Assembly (NCBI RefSeq): GCF_025061645.1
Contig: NZ_JANYMP010000025.1
Location: 93,360 to 157,359 of the forward strand
Source of the DNA: Umezawaea endophytica
GTDB lineage: Bacteria > Actinomycetota > Actinomycetes > Mycobacteriales > Pseudonocardiaceae
Length of the DNA stretch: 64,000 bases
Reading direction: 5' to 3'
Position numbers and translations under genes: made by a program. The first letter of the stretch is position 1. Each line of letters begins with the position of its first letter. Positions 11,153 to 19,401 of the stretch are shown piece after piece. The notes under the pieces are model-generated. The model saw only the letters and a program-made list of their open reading frames with translations, was not told where the DNA came from and searched no databases.

Positions 11153-11285
11153 CGTGCTTGCGCCCGTTCGAGTCTCATGTGGACACGAACGAGTGAGTGG
11201 TGCGTCACGCGGATAACGCTGCGTGCGGGACTCTCGACGGAATGGACGACCGGACCATCGGTGTGTCCACGTTGGAGGCGATCCC

Positions 11286-12152
11286 ATGACGCAGCCCCCC
11301 GCAGTTCCTCCCGAACCACTACCGCCGTACGGGCAGCAGCCGCAGTGGGGGCCGCCTCCGGGAGGCCAGTACGGCCCGCCTCCGGGGCAGTACGGCCCGC
11401 CGCCCGCGCCTCCGCGCTCGAAGAAGCCCAAGCGGTGGCCGTGGATCGTCGTCGGTGTCATCGCGGTGCTCGTGGTGATCAGCGCCGCCAACGACGGCCT
11501 GCGGTCGAAGCGGGAACCGGACGCCGCGGCGGGATCGTCCTCGGCCGCCCCGGCCGAACTCGCGAAGGCCCCGACCACCTCGGTCGCACCACCGAGGACG
11601 ACCACCCGGACGACGACCACCACGACCACCCCGCCGCCACCTCCACCGACCGTCTACACCGGACAGGGCGACGACGTGCTCACCCTGGACCGGCCGAGCG
11701 GCCTGAAGATCGTGAAGTTCGAGTGCCCCGCCTGCACGAGCAACACCACGCTCAAGTCCGACGGCTTCGAATCGTTGCTGGTCAACGAAATCGGTGCCTA
11801 CAGCGGTCTGCGGTGGATGGACATCAGGGACGGCAGCCGCACCACGACGCTGACCGTCGGCGCGGAGGGCGCGTGGACGGTGACCGTCGGCGGGCTCGAA
11901 CTGGCCCCCTTGGTCGACGGCGTGGCGACGGGCACCGGCGACTCGGTCGTCTTCCTCACCACCAGGTCGACCAAGGCGAAGATCGGCAACGTCGGGGACG
12001 GCAACTTCGCCGTCCACGTCGTGTCCCTGAAGGCGAGCAGGGTCGACCTCGCCGTCAACACCATCGGCGGTTACGACGGCACCGTGCCGCTGGCCGGTCC
12101 GGCGATCGTCCAGATCACGTCCAGCGGCGACTGGTCGGTCACCCCGTCATGA
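11286..12152 (+). CDS. Proline-rich single-span membrane protein of unknown function
   Basis: A 288-residue protein starting MTQPPAVPPEPLPPYGQQPQ at an ATG preceded by GGAGGCG. Residues 1-45 are rich in Pro, Gly, Gln and Tyr and cytosolic; one transmembrane helix follows (WPWIVVGVIAVLVVISAA), then a Thr/Pro-rich linker and an extracytoplasmic beta-rich domain with a Cys pair in FECPACTSNTT. The outer domain has symmetric halves (LTLDRPSGLKIVKF... and VDLAVNTIGGYDGTVPL...), suggesting a ligand-binding or wall-facing fold. Its end overlaps the converging acetyltransferase by 14 bp. No family function is known to me. Confidence 0.8.
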   Translation: MTQPPAVPPEPLPPYGQQPQWGPPPGGQYGPPPGQYGPPPAPPRSKKPKRWPWIVVGVIAVLVVISAANDGLRSKREPDAAAGSSSAAPAELAKAPTTSVAPPRTTTRTTTTTTTPPPPPPTVYTGQGDDVLTLDRPSGLKIVKFECPACTSNTTLKSDGFESLLVNEIGAYSGLRWMDIRDGSRTTTLTVGAEGAWTVTVGGLELAPLVDGVATGTGDSVVFLTTRSTKAKIGNVGDGNFAVHVVSLKASRVDLAVNTIGGYDGTVPLAGPAIVQITSSGDWSVTPS

Positions 12153-12798
12153 GCCCGTTGGCCCGTGCGATCCCCCCGATGTCCGCGGGCGTGCCGGACA
12201 TGATCGTCCGCACGTGCTCCGTCACCAGGTCGACCGGCCAGTCCCACCACGCGGCCCGCAGCAGCAGGTCGATCTCCTCGTCGGAGTACCTGGCCTTCAC
12301 CGGTTTCGCCGGGTTGCCGCCGACGATCGTGTAAGGCGGTACGTCGGCGACCACGACCGAGCCGCTGGCGATGATCGCGCCGTGGCCGATGGTCACGCCG
12401 GGCATGATCATCGAGCGGTAGCCGAACCACACGTCGTTGCCGACGGTGGTGTCGCCCTTCGTCGGGTTGGCCAGCATGAGGTCGACGGTGGACTCCGCCC
12501 AGGGGCCGCCGAAGATCGTGAACGGGAACGTGGAGACGCCGCTGGTCAGGTGGTTGGCGCCGGCCATGATGAACGTGGTGCCGGCGGCGATGGCGCAGTA
12601 CTTGCCGATGACCAGCTTCTCGGCGCCGTAGGAGTAGAGGACGTTGCGGCTCTCGAACAGCGTGGCGTCGTCCGGGTCGTCGTAGTAGCTGTAGTCGCCG
12701 ACCTCGATGGTCGGGGAGGTGATCAACGGCTTGAGCAGCACGACCCGCGGGTGGTCGGGGAGCGGGTAGAGCTGGTCCGGGCTCGGGGCGATGGGCAC
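12139..12798 (-). CDS. CatB-related O-acetyltransferase (xenobiotic/hexapeptide acyltransferase)
   Basis: A 219-residue left-handed beta-helix acetyltransferase. The hexapeptide-repeat track is seen in IGKYCAIAAGTTFIMAGANH and VGNDVWFGYRSMIMPGVTIGHGAIIASGSVV, with catalytic His in the ANHLTSGVSTFPF loop characteristic of chloramphenicol/virginiamycin acetyltransferases of the Vat/CatB class. It would transfer acetyl from acetyl-CoA to a hydroxyl of a drug or metabolite; whether it confers resistance is not evident. It lies 10 bp after the esterase gene and is probably its operon partner. Confidence 0.88.
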   Translation of the reverse strand: MPIAPSPDQLYPLPDHPRVVLLKPLITSPTIEVGDYSYYDDPDDATLFESRNVLYSYGAEKLVIGKYCAIAAGTTFIMAGANHLTSGVSTFPFTIFGGPWAESTVDLMLANPTKGDTTVGNDVWFGYRSMIMPGVTIGHGAIIASGSVVVADVPPYTIVGGNPAKPVKARYSDEEIDLLLRAAWWDWPVDLVTEHVRTIMSGTPADIGGIARANGLMTG

Positions 12799-12808
12799 GG
12801 TGGTCCTC

Positions 12809-14047
12809 TCAGGCGGGGAGCAGGGCGCGGAGGCCGCGGACGGTGCTGCGGCGGAACGTGGCGAAGTCGTGGCCGCCGGGGGCCTCGTGGTAGTCGACCC
12901 GGTAGCCCTTGGCGCGCAGCACGGTCCGCAGGTGGCGGGTGGCGGCGCGCTGGTCGACGCCGGGGGACAGGGGGCTGGGACCCGTCTCCAGGGTGCCCAC
13001 GTCGAGCCAGAAGCGCAGCGGCAGCAGGGGCGCGTCGGCGTACTGGCGGGTCAGCCACTCGGGCTCGGAGTCCTTGCCCCAGCCCGTTCCGCTGTAGCCC
13101 CACCAGTGCGAGCCGGAGCAGGACAGCACGGCCTCGAACACGTCCGGGCGCGTCAGCGCGGCGTGGGCGGCGGCCAGGCCGCCGAGGCTGTTGCCCGCGA
13201 CGACGGCCCGGTCCGCGACGGTGTGCAGCGAGCGGACGAACGGGACCACGCGGTCGGCCAGCAGCGCCGCGAAGGCGGGGTCGCACGCCATCTCGGCCAT
13301 CCGGGCCGCCATCCCGCCGGAGTTGTGCACCATCGCCACGACGGCGGGCGCGATCTCGCGGCCCATGAGGTTGTCGAGCGCGGCGGGCAGGTCGGCGACG
13401 AGCGGCCAGCACTCGCCGTCGAGCAGCACCACCAGCGGGTACGTCTCGGCGGCGCGGTAGCCCGGCGGTGTGTAGACGGTGACGGTCCGGTCGTCGAGCC
13501 GGTGCTCGGTGAGCGCGCCCCGCTCGCCGACGGGGGTGTCGAACCAGTCGACCGGTTCGGCGTCGGGCAGCACCAGCACGGAGTCCCAGTGCGCCCGGTC
13601 GGCGGTCCGCTCACCCGCGACCAACGCCATCTGCGGGAACAGGCCGCGCGGGTTGACGGGGTCGGCGAACATCCGGGCGCGCGCCGCGACCATGAGCCGC
13701 CCCAGTTCGGCCAGGTCGTCGCGGTCGGCGTCGGGGAACGGGTCGTCGACCAGGTACTGGTAGCAGGCGACCACGTCGGACGGGACGACCGCGTCGAGGT
13801 GCCACACCTCCGTGCCCGGTACCCGCCGCATCGGGTGCGACAGCGCGTTCGGGTCGTCGAACACCTGCGCCCGCACGGAGACCTGCCGCTCCGGCCCGAT
13901 CCAGACGAACGTCACCCGGACGGTGTCGTCCGTGAGCCGGTGGACCAGCGGTCCGCCGGAGTCGGCCAGGTCGGCGCGCAGCCGTTCGGTCGCCCCGACG
14001 AGGTCCTGTTCGGCCTCGGCGGTGAAACGAGCGAGTCGGTCCGACAT
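12809..14047 (-). CDS. Enterochelin-esterase-like alpha/beta hydrolase
   Basis: A 412-residue protein with an N-terminal enterochelin-esterase immunoglobulin-like domain (about residues 1-180; VRVTFVWIGPERQVSVRA, WHLDAVVPSDVVACYQYL) and a C-terminal esterase-D-type domain. The nucleophile elbow is VAGNSLGGLAAA, and the terminal EAPGGHDFATFR supplies the catalytic His. Fes-type enzymes hydrolyse ferric catecholate siderophores to release iron. No siderophore or iron-transport genes are adjacent, so the substrate may differ. It is divergent from a TetR gene with an inverted-repeat operator between them, which probably regulates both this gene and the acetyltransferase downstream. Confidence 0.85.
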   Translation of the reverse strand: MSDRLARFTAEAEQDLVGATERLRADLADSGGPLVHRLTDDTVRVTFVWIGPERQVSVRAQVFDDPNALSHPMRRVPGTEVWHLDAVVPSDVVACYQYLVDDPFPDADRDDLAELGRLMVAARARMFADPVNPRGLFPQMALVAGERTADRAHWDSVLVLPDAEPVDWFDTPVGERGALTEHRLDDRTVTVYTPPGYRAAETYPLVVLLDGECWPLVADLPAALDNLMGREIAPAVVAMVHNSGGMAARMAEMACDPAFAALLADRVVPFVRSLHTVADRAVVAGNSLGGLAAAHAALTRPDVFEAVLSCSGSHWWGYSGTGWGKDSEPEWLTRQYADAPLLPLRFWLDVGTLETGPSPLSPGVDQRAATRHLRTVLRAKGYRVDYHEAPGGHDFATFRRSTVRGLRALLPA

Positions 14048-14061
14048 CCGGACAACCTCCC

Positions 14062-14083
14062 TAATGCAACAAAAGTTGCGTTA
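14062..14083. promoter_or_regulatory. Probable TetR operator (inverted repeat)
   Basis: Two 9-base arms, TAATGCAAC and GTTGCGTTA, flank an AAAA centre and match at eight of nine positions. The site lies between the divergent esterase (start 14047) and TetR gene (start 14124), the classic location for a TetR self-regulatory operator. Confidence 0.7.
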
Positions 14084-14123
14084 TTGTGGTCAGGTCCGCC
14101 CCGACGACGCAACTGGATATCCG

Positions 14124-14696
14124 ATGAGCACCCGCCCCGGTGGCCGCTCGGCCCGCGTCCGCGACGCCGTGCTGGCCGCGACCTACGCCGAACTGGCCGA
14201 GCACGGCTACCCGGCCCTCACCGTCGACGCCGTCGCCACCCGCGCGGGCGTCCACAAGACCACCGTCTACCGGCGCTGGGGCAGCGTCGACGACCTCCTC
14301 GCCGACGCGCTCGACCAGACCCGCGACACCCCGTGGGCGCTGCCGGACACCGGCACCGTGGAGGGTGACCTGATCGCCATCACCACCGAGGTCGCCGAGG
14401 CGTTCGGCCACCTCGCGGTGCCGACGGCGGTCGTTGCCGCCGCGTTCCAGTCACCCCGTGCTGCCGGCGCCCTCCGCGACTTCTACGCCGCCCGCCAGAC
14501 CCAGGCGGCGTTGGTGGTCGTCCGAGCGGTCGAACGGGGTGAACTCCCCGCGGACGTCGACCCGGTCGACGTGGTCCGCACGGCCTGCGCGCCGCTCTAC
14601 TACCGCGTCTTCGTCACCCGCGAACCCGTGGACGTCGCCGTGGCCGAACGCGCGGCCCGTGCCGCGCTGGCCGCCGCCCGCGCGGGCGTGATCTAG
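14124..14696 (+). CDS. TetR/AcrR family transcriptional regulator
   Basis: A 190-residue regulator. The N-terminal helix-turn-helix spans about residues 10-55 (LAEHGYPALTVDAVATRAGVHKTTVYRRW), and the C-terminal ligand domain is of the type found in many actinobacterial repressors (VAAAFQSPRAAGALRDFYAARQ). ATG 14124 begins the recognised domain; longer upstream frames have no support. It is divergent from the esterase/acetyltransferase pair and is probably their repressor. A small membrane-protein gene follows 11 bp later and may be co-transcribed. Confidence 0.9.
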   Translation: MSTRPGGRSARVRDAVLAATYAELAEHGYPALTVDAVATRAGVHKTTVYRRWGSVDDLLADALDQTRDTPWALPDTGTVEGDLIAITTEVAEAFGHLAVPTAVVAAAFQSPRAAGALRDFYAARQTQAALVVVRAVERGELPADVDPVDVVRTACAPLYYRVFVTREPVDVAVAERAARAALAAARAGVI

Positions 14697-14707
14697 CATC
14701 CGGACCC

Positions 14708-15091
14708 GTGGACAAGACGCGATTCGGGTGCTGGCTGGTCGCCGCCGTCGCCGTGGTGCAGACGATCTCGACCCTGCTGTCGCCGCTGGCGGCGGAACTC
14801 GTCGCCACCGCCGTGCTGTTCAACGCGGCCGCGGGCTTCTCCACGTTCCTGCTGCTGCGCCGCCCGGACCGCAACCGCTGGCCGCTGGTTCTGTGGACGG
14901 CGGGCTTCTTCGGCTGGCACGTCACCGGCCTGGTCACGATGGCGGGCCTCGTGTCGACCGACCTGGACGCCGCGTTCCTCATCGCCTCGCAGCGGGAGTT
15001 GTCGGTCGCCTACCAGGTCGTCCTCGCCACGTTGGCGGGCTTCGCCGTGCACATCCTGCTGCCGCGGCCTAGCCCGGCTCGGCGGCGCTGA
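14708..15091 (+). CDS. Small integral membrane protein of unknown function
   Basis: A 127-residue hydrophobic protein with four likely transmembrane segments (near residues 8-28, 30-51, 62-82 and 101-120) and a basic C-terminus. The GTG start is 11 bp after the TetR stop, so the pair may be one transcript. The last 23 bases overlap the converging XRE gene. I recognise no family motif and propose no function. Confidence 0.65.
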   Translation: MDKTRFGCWLVAAVAVVQTISTLLSPLAAELVATAVLFNAAAGFSTFLLLRRPDRNRWPLVLWTAGFFGWHVTGLVTMAGLVSTDLDAAFLIASQRELSVAYQVVLATLAGFAVHILLPRPSPARRR

Positions 15092-15803
15092 GCAGCAGCA
15101 CACCCGCTTCCGGGTCCTCGCTCGGCCGCAGCAGCGAGAACGTCCACGGCCTGCCGTCGACGCACGCGGTCGTCGTGCGGAACGCCCGCACGGACCGGCA
15201 CTCCCACCAGCACGCCAGCTCGGGCCGCAGCGCCGCGAACCGGTCGAGCAGCTCACGGGTGCGCGGGTCGTCCGGGTGGCGGTCGGCGTGCATGCGGAAC
15301 TGGCGGAACACGTCCTGCGCCAGCGGTTCCCACCCCGTCACCCGGTCGCGCACGGCGGGGTCGGTGAGCAGCAGCACGAGGTTGCGCTCCGGCAGCCGCC
15401 ACAGGTCCAGGTAGGCCGGGTTGGCGGTGACCAGGTCGAAGCGCCGGTCCACCGCCGCCGCGGGGCCGGGCCACGCGTCCACGAGGGGGCTCAGCACCGC
15501 CGCGAGGTCCACGTCCGAGTCCGCCACGGGCCGCAGCCCGGCCAGCGCCAGCACGTGGCCGTGCGAGTCGGGGTCCAGCCGCAACGCCCGCGACACGGCG
15601 TCCAGCACCTGTCGGGACGTGTCCACCCGGCCCTGCTCCAGCCACGTGTACCAGGCCAGGCCCACGCCGGACAGCGCCGCGACCTCCTCCCGCCGCAGAC
15701 CGGGGGTGCGGCGGCGGGACCCGCCCGCCAGGCCCACGTCGGACGGGGTCAGCCGCTCGCGGTGCGCGCGGAGGAACGCGCCCAGTTCCTGTTTGCTCGC
15801 CAC
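15069..15803 (-). CDS. XRE-family regulator with MmyB-like ligand domain
   Basis: A 244-residue regulator. The N-terminal HTH (ELGAFLRAHRERLTPSDVGL, then TPGLRREEVAALSGVGLAWYTWLEQGR) is the hallmark of the MmyB-like class, and the remainder is the PAS-like MmyB ligand domain (FDLVTANPAYLDLWR; CWWECRSVRAF). In streptomycetes such regulators often control a divergent oxidoreductase or similar gene. Here a VOC-family protein starts 77 bp away in the opposite direction and is the natural candidate target. Confidence 0.92.
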   Translation of the reverse strand: MASKQELGAFLRAHRERLTPSDVGLAGGSRRRTPGLRREEVAALSGVGLAWYTWLEQGRVDTSRQVLDAVSRALRLDPDSHGHVLALAGLRPVADSDVDLAAVLSPLVDAWPGPAAAVDRRFDLVTANPAYLDLWRLPERNLVLLLTDPAVRDRVTGWEPLAQDVFRQFRMHADRHPDDPRTRELLDRFAALRPELACWWECRSVRAFRTTTACVDGRPWTFSLLRPSEDPEAGVLLLSAAEPG

Positions 15804-15880
15804 GCCCCGAGCCTATGACCGCCGGTAACCGCATGAACCGCTGTCTCGTCCCGTGGACGTCGAGCCCGCACGCTGGACCC

Positions 15881-16300
15881 ATGACCGATCAGCTCTGGCG
15901 CCGCGACCCCGACTCGTCCACCCGCGAGACGCCCCGCCCGTACATCCGCGCGTTCGTGCCCCGCGGCGGGCTCGACGCCGCGATCACCTTCTACGAGGAG
16001 TTGCAGGGCGTGGAGGTCGACCTGCGCACGCCGTACCCGGAGAAGGGACTGGACATCGCGACCGTCGGCGCGTTCCTGCTGGTCGAGGGCACGGAGGAGG
16101 TCCTCGAACCGTTCCGTGCGACGCACGGGACCCTGCTCGTGGCCGACCTCGACGTGTACGAGCAGCGGCTGGTGGAGCGGGGCGCGGAGATCCTGGACGC
16201 GCGGATCGACGTGCCCACCGGGTCCGGGCTCACGGCCCGGCACCCGGACGGGACGATCGTGGAGTACGTCCACCACCGGCCCCAGCCGCACGAGCGTTAG
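15881..16300 (+). CDS. VOC-family (glyoxalase/bleomycin-resistance fold) protein
   Basis: A 139-residue protein with the paired beta-alpha-beta-beta-beta VOC fold: FVPRGGLDAAITFYEELQG at the start and GLTARHPDGTIVEYVHHRP at the end. I start it at ATG 15881; an in-frame ATG 66 bases earlier would add a basic stretch not typical of the family. Metal-binding positions are not complete, so it may bind rather than convert its ligand. It is divergent from the MmyB-type regulator, and its stop overlaps that of the converging hydrolase by 4 bases. Confidence 0.82.
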   Translation: MTDQLWRRDPDSSTRETPRPYIRAFVPRGGLDAAITFYEELQGVEVDLRTPYPEKGLDIATVGAFLLVEGTEEVLEPFRATHGTLLVADLDVYEQRLVERGAEILDARIDVPTGSGLTARHPDGTIVEYVHHRPQPHER

Positions 16301-17220
16301 CGGTCCAGGAACTCGTCGATCACGGCGAACGCCTTGTCGCGCACGGGTTCGGCGGACAGGAGCAGGTCGTGCATGCCGCCCGCCACGGCCAGCGACGTGA
16401 CCTGGCCGCCGAGCTTCGGCGCCCAGCGTTCGATGTGCTCCACGTCGAGCACGGTGTCCGTCACCATCGCGCGCTCGGTGAACGCCTTCGCGTGCAGGTG
16501 GCTGGCGTCCGAGCGCAGCACCAGCGCGGGCACGCCGACGTCGAGGCCCGCGTGGAGGCGGAAGTGGGCCAGGCGGATGGCCCGCAGCCAGCCCGCGAGC
16601 ACCGGGAACGCCATGATCGGCTTCCAGGTCAGGTCGAAGTCCCACTCGCCGTGGTGGTCGCGGTGGATGCTCTCGCCGTACACCGGGCCCAGCCCCGGCT
16701 TGAGCACGAGCTTCGGGGCGACGCGCCCGACACCGCGCACGACGGTCGTGCCGACGGTCTGCATGATCCACGGCTCGGCGAGGTCGAACCACGGGCTGTT
16801 CAGCACGAGCGCGTCGACGACCTTCGCGGCCCGGCGGTCGTGCGCCCACAGGCTGGTGATCAGGCCGCCGGTGGAGTGGCCCATGACCACCAGGCGCTCG
16901 TGGCCGTGCTCGGAGCGGATGATCCGCGCGGCCTCGTCCAGCTCCTGGTGGTACTCGTTCAGGTCGGTGGTGAAGTTGGGGGTCTCGCCCGGCTTCAGCG
17001 ACCGGCCGTACGCGCGCAGGTCGACGGCGTAGAAGTCGTAGCCGAGGGCCGCGTAGTGCTCGGCCACGTGCCGCTGGAAGAAGTAGTCGGCCCAGCCGTG
17101 CACGTACAGGATCGCCCCGCGGGTCGCCTCGGGCGCGCGGTGCCGCACGAGGGTCGCGGTCGCGCCGCCCACCGGCAGCGTTCGGGTCTCGAAATCGGCA
17201 CCAAGCACGTCAGCGGTCAT
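16297..17220 (-). CDS. Alpha/beta hydrolase (monoacylglycerol lipase/lysophospholipase-like)
   Basis: A 307-residue serine hydrolase. The oxyanion strand is ILYVHGWADYF, the nucleophile elbow VVMGHSTGGLI, and the distal GGMHDLLLS carries the catalytic His; ALVLRSDASHLHA is the region of the catalytic acid. Proteins of this type cleave monoacylglycerols or lysophospholipids. ATG 17220 (MTADVLGADFETRTLPVGGA) is the first start consistent with the fold. It is divergent from the M48 protease gene with a 69-bp gap, where a short promoter region must lie. Confidence 0.87.
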   Translation of the reverse strand: MTADVLGADFETRTLPVGGATATLVRHRAPEATRGAILYVHGWADYFFQRHVAEHYAALGYDFYAVDLRAYGRSLKPGETPNFTTDLNEYHQELDEAARIIRSEHGHERLVVMGHSTGGLITSLWAHDRRAAKVVDALVLNSPWFDLAEPWIMQTVGTTVVRGVGRVAPKLVLKPGLGPVYGESIHRDHHGEWDFDLTWKPIMAFPVLAGWLRAIRLAHFRLHAGLDVGVPALVLRSDASHLHAKAFTERAMVTDTVLDVEHIERWAPKLGGQVTSLAVAGGMHDLLLSAEPVRDKAFAVIDEFLDR

Positions 17221-17289
17221 CGGGGCAGTCTGCCCGCTGATAACCCCGTTCCGGCAGGCCGCCGCGCGAATCGTGTCTAACCTGGGGTG

Positions 17290-18315
17290 ATGACCGAGGA
17301 GATCGAACGTTCGACGGCCAGGGTGCGCTTCGCGGGGATCAGTCCACGGGCGTACGAACATCCGGCCGACCGCGGCGCACTCGCGCTGCTGCGCGCCGTG
17401 CCGGGCATCGGCCCGGTCCTCCAGGCGGTGGCGGGCGCGTTCACCGAACGCGGGGAGCGCCTCGTCTACCTGGCGTCGTCCATCAGGGTCGGCCCCAAGC
17501 AGTACCCGAAGCTCGACCGGCTCAGGCTGGAGGCGGCCGCGACGCTCGACGTCGACCCGGTGCCCGAGCTGTTCGTGCAGCGCAACCCGGTGCCGAACGC
17601 GTTGACGCTGGGCATCGACAAGCCGTTCATCGTGCTCACCACGGGCCTGGTCGAGCTGCTGGACGACGAGGGCCTGCGGTTCGCCATCGGCCACGAGATG
17701 GGCCACGTCCTGTCCGGCCACGCGCTCTACCAGACGATCCTCCAGCGGCTGATGCAGCTCCAGTACAGCCTGGGCTGGATGCCCGCGGGCTACTGGGCGA
17801 TCCGCGCCGTCATCGCCGCGCTGCACGAGTGGTACCGCAAGACCGAGCTGTCCTGCGACCGCGCGGGCCTGCTCTGCGTGCAGGACCCGGCCGCCGCGCT
17901 GCGCGTGCACGTGGCGATGGCGGGCGGCATGGACACCTCGCAGATCGATACGGCGGAGTTCCTGAAGCAGGCCAAGGAGTACGAGCAGGTCGAGGACATC
18001 CGCGACAGCGTGCTCAAGCTGGTGAAGACGTGGCCGCTGACGCACCCGCTGGCCGTCGTGCGGGCCGCCGAGTTGCAGAAGTGGGCGGCGTCCGAGCAGT
18101 ACCGGGAGATCCTGACCGGCACCTACCAGCGCCGCGAGGACGACCGGCCGACCAGCACCTTCACCGACGACATCAAGTCCGCGGCGAAGTCGTACAAGGA
18201 CTCGATGAACATGTCCGAGGACCCGTTGATGAAGGTGTTCAACGAGTTCGGCGAGGTGCTGGGGAACACGGCGGGCAAGGTCTGGAGCAAGTTCGGGAAC
18301 TCCCCGAACAACTGA
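17290..18315 (+). CDS. M48-family zinc metalloprotease
   Basis: A 341-residue peptidase with the zinc motif HEMGH at residues 135-139 and the downstream glutamate in YRKTELSCDRAGLL. The segment PVPNALTLGIDKPFIVLTTGLVELL before the zinc motif is family-typical. There is one hydrophobic stretch just after HEMGH but no clear set of transmembrane helices, so it resembles the soluble or peripheral Zn-dependent M48 proteins with a C-terminal extension rather than HtpX. A GTG one codon earlier (17287) is an alternative start. Confidence 0.9.
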   Translation: MTEEIERSTARVRFAGISPRAYEHPADRGALALLRAVPGIGPVLQAVAGAFTERGERLVYLASSIRVGPKQYPKLDRLRLEAAATLDVDPVPELFVQRNPVPNALTLGIDKPFIVLTTGLVELLDDEGLRFAIGHEMGHVLSGHALYQTILQRLMQLQYSLGWMPAGYWAIRAVIAALHEWYRKTELSCDRAGLLCVQDPAAALRVHVAMAGGMDTSQIDTAEFLKQAKEYEQVEDIRDSVLKLVKTWPLTHPLAVVRAAELQKWAASEQYREILTGTYQRREDDRPTSTFTDDIKSAAKSYKDSMNMSEDPLMKVFNEFGEVLGNTAGKVWSKFGNSPNN

Positions 18316-18394
18316 TGTTGGGCCGAACGGCCCAGTTTTGTCGGACGTCTGGCCTAGTGTCCTGGGTGTTGTCGGATCGCACCGAGGAGGCCCC

Positions 18395-19171
18395 GTGGGG
18401 GAGATCAAACGACGTTTCGCCGTGGTGATGGCCGGGCTGGTCGGGGCGGTGGCGCTGGTGGCCGCCGCCCCGCCCGCGTCCGCGGACGTGGAGATCGTGG
18501 GTGGTGAGCGGGTCTCGGTGGTCGACCACCCGTGGGTGGTGTACCTGACCGACCCGAGCGGGTTCCAGTTCTGCGGCGGCACGCTGGTCGCGCCCACGAA
18601 GGTGGTGACGGCGGCGCACTGCACGACGGGGCGGACGGCCCCCGGGTTTCGGGTGGTGGCGGGCCGGGAGGACAAGCGGAGCACCGCGGGCGTGGTGAGC
18701 GAGGTGAGCCGCGTGTGGGTGCACCCGGACTACGTGACCGCGGAGAAGGGGGAGGACGTGGCGGTGCTGACGCTGCGGAAGCCCTCGCTGTACGGGGTGC
18801 TGCCGGTGGCCGAGGCGCCGGGGGTGTACCCGGCGGGGACGTCCGCCGCGATCTTCGGGTGGGGGCGCGTGAGTGAGCAGGGGAGCACGTCGCGGTACCT
18901 GCTCGGGGCGACCGTGCCGGTGACGTCGGATGAGGAGTGCTCGGCGGCGTATGCGCAGTACGACGCTGGGCAGATGGTGTGCGCCGGGTTCGCCGAGGGT
19001 GGGGTGGATACGTGCCAGGGGGATTCCGGGGGGCCGTTGGTGGCCGGGGGGAGGCTGGTCGGGGTGACCTCTTGGGGTGAGGGGTGTGCTCGGGCTGGGA
19101 AGCCTGGGGTTTATGCGCGGGTGGCGGCATTTGGGGCGGTGCTGGCGCCGGAGTTGGTTGAGGCTGGGTAG
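18395..19171 (+). CDS. Secreted trypsin-like serine protease (S1A)
   Basis: A 258-residue secreted protease. The signal peptide starts VGEIKRRFAVVMAGLVGAVA and ends near ASA at residue 31; activation gives the new N-terminus IVGGERVS. The catalytic triad is seen in VVTAAHC, EDVAVLTL and CQGDSGGPLV, and the Asp in GVDTCQGDSGG predicts trypsin-like Lys/Arg specificity. GTG 18395 follows GAGGAGG. It resembles the protease at 34565 (shared GREDK-x-STAG and WVHP segments), indicating paralogues. The 3' third uses more G/T-rich codons than the 5' part. Confidence 0.93.
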   Translation: MGEIKRRFAVVMAGLVGAVALVAAAPPASADVEIVGGERVSVVDHPWVVYLTDPSGFQFCGGTLVAPTKVVTAAHCTTGRTAPGFRVVAGREDKRSTAGVVSEVSRVWVHPDYVTAEKGEDVAVLTLRKPSLYGVLPVAEAPGVYPAGTSAAIFGWGRVSEQGSTSRYLLGATVPVTSDEECSAAYAQYDAGQMVCAGFAEGGVDTCQGDSGGPLVAGGRLVGVTSWGEGCARAGKPGVYARVAAFGAVLAPELVEAG

Positions 19172-19255
19172 AGGGCTCGGGTTTGGGAGGGGAAGGCGGG
19201 TTGGAGAGGGGTGGAGGGCGGGGGTCGGTCGTCACCCCGCTCGCTTGATTGTCTC

Positions 19256-19314
19256 CATGCCCACTTTGGTTTGTCAAAGCGGGAAAGATGCCTTGACAAA
19301 CCAAAGTGGGCATG
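19256..19314. repeat. Long perfect intergenic inverted repeat
   Basis: A 22-bp perfect inverted repeat (left arm 19256-19277, right arm 19293-19314; core CCACTTTGGTTTGTCAA) with a 15-base loop. It lies between the ends of the converging trypsin and LysE genes. It has no T tail and is AT-richer than its surroundings, so it looks more like a dispersed hairpin element than an ordinary terminator, though it may also terminate transcription. The rest of 19172-19401 shows no gene. Confidence 0.85.
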
Positions 19315-19401
19315 AGGGCGCTTCGGATCGGGGTGGCGCCCTGGGTGTGGGTGACTGGTGGGGTGCGTGCGTCCGGTCGGGTTGCGTTGGGGGCGGGTGT
19401 T

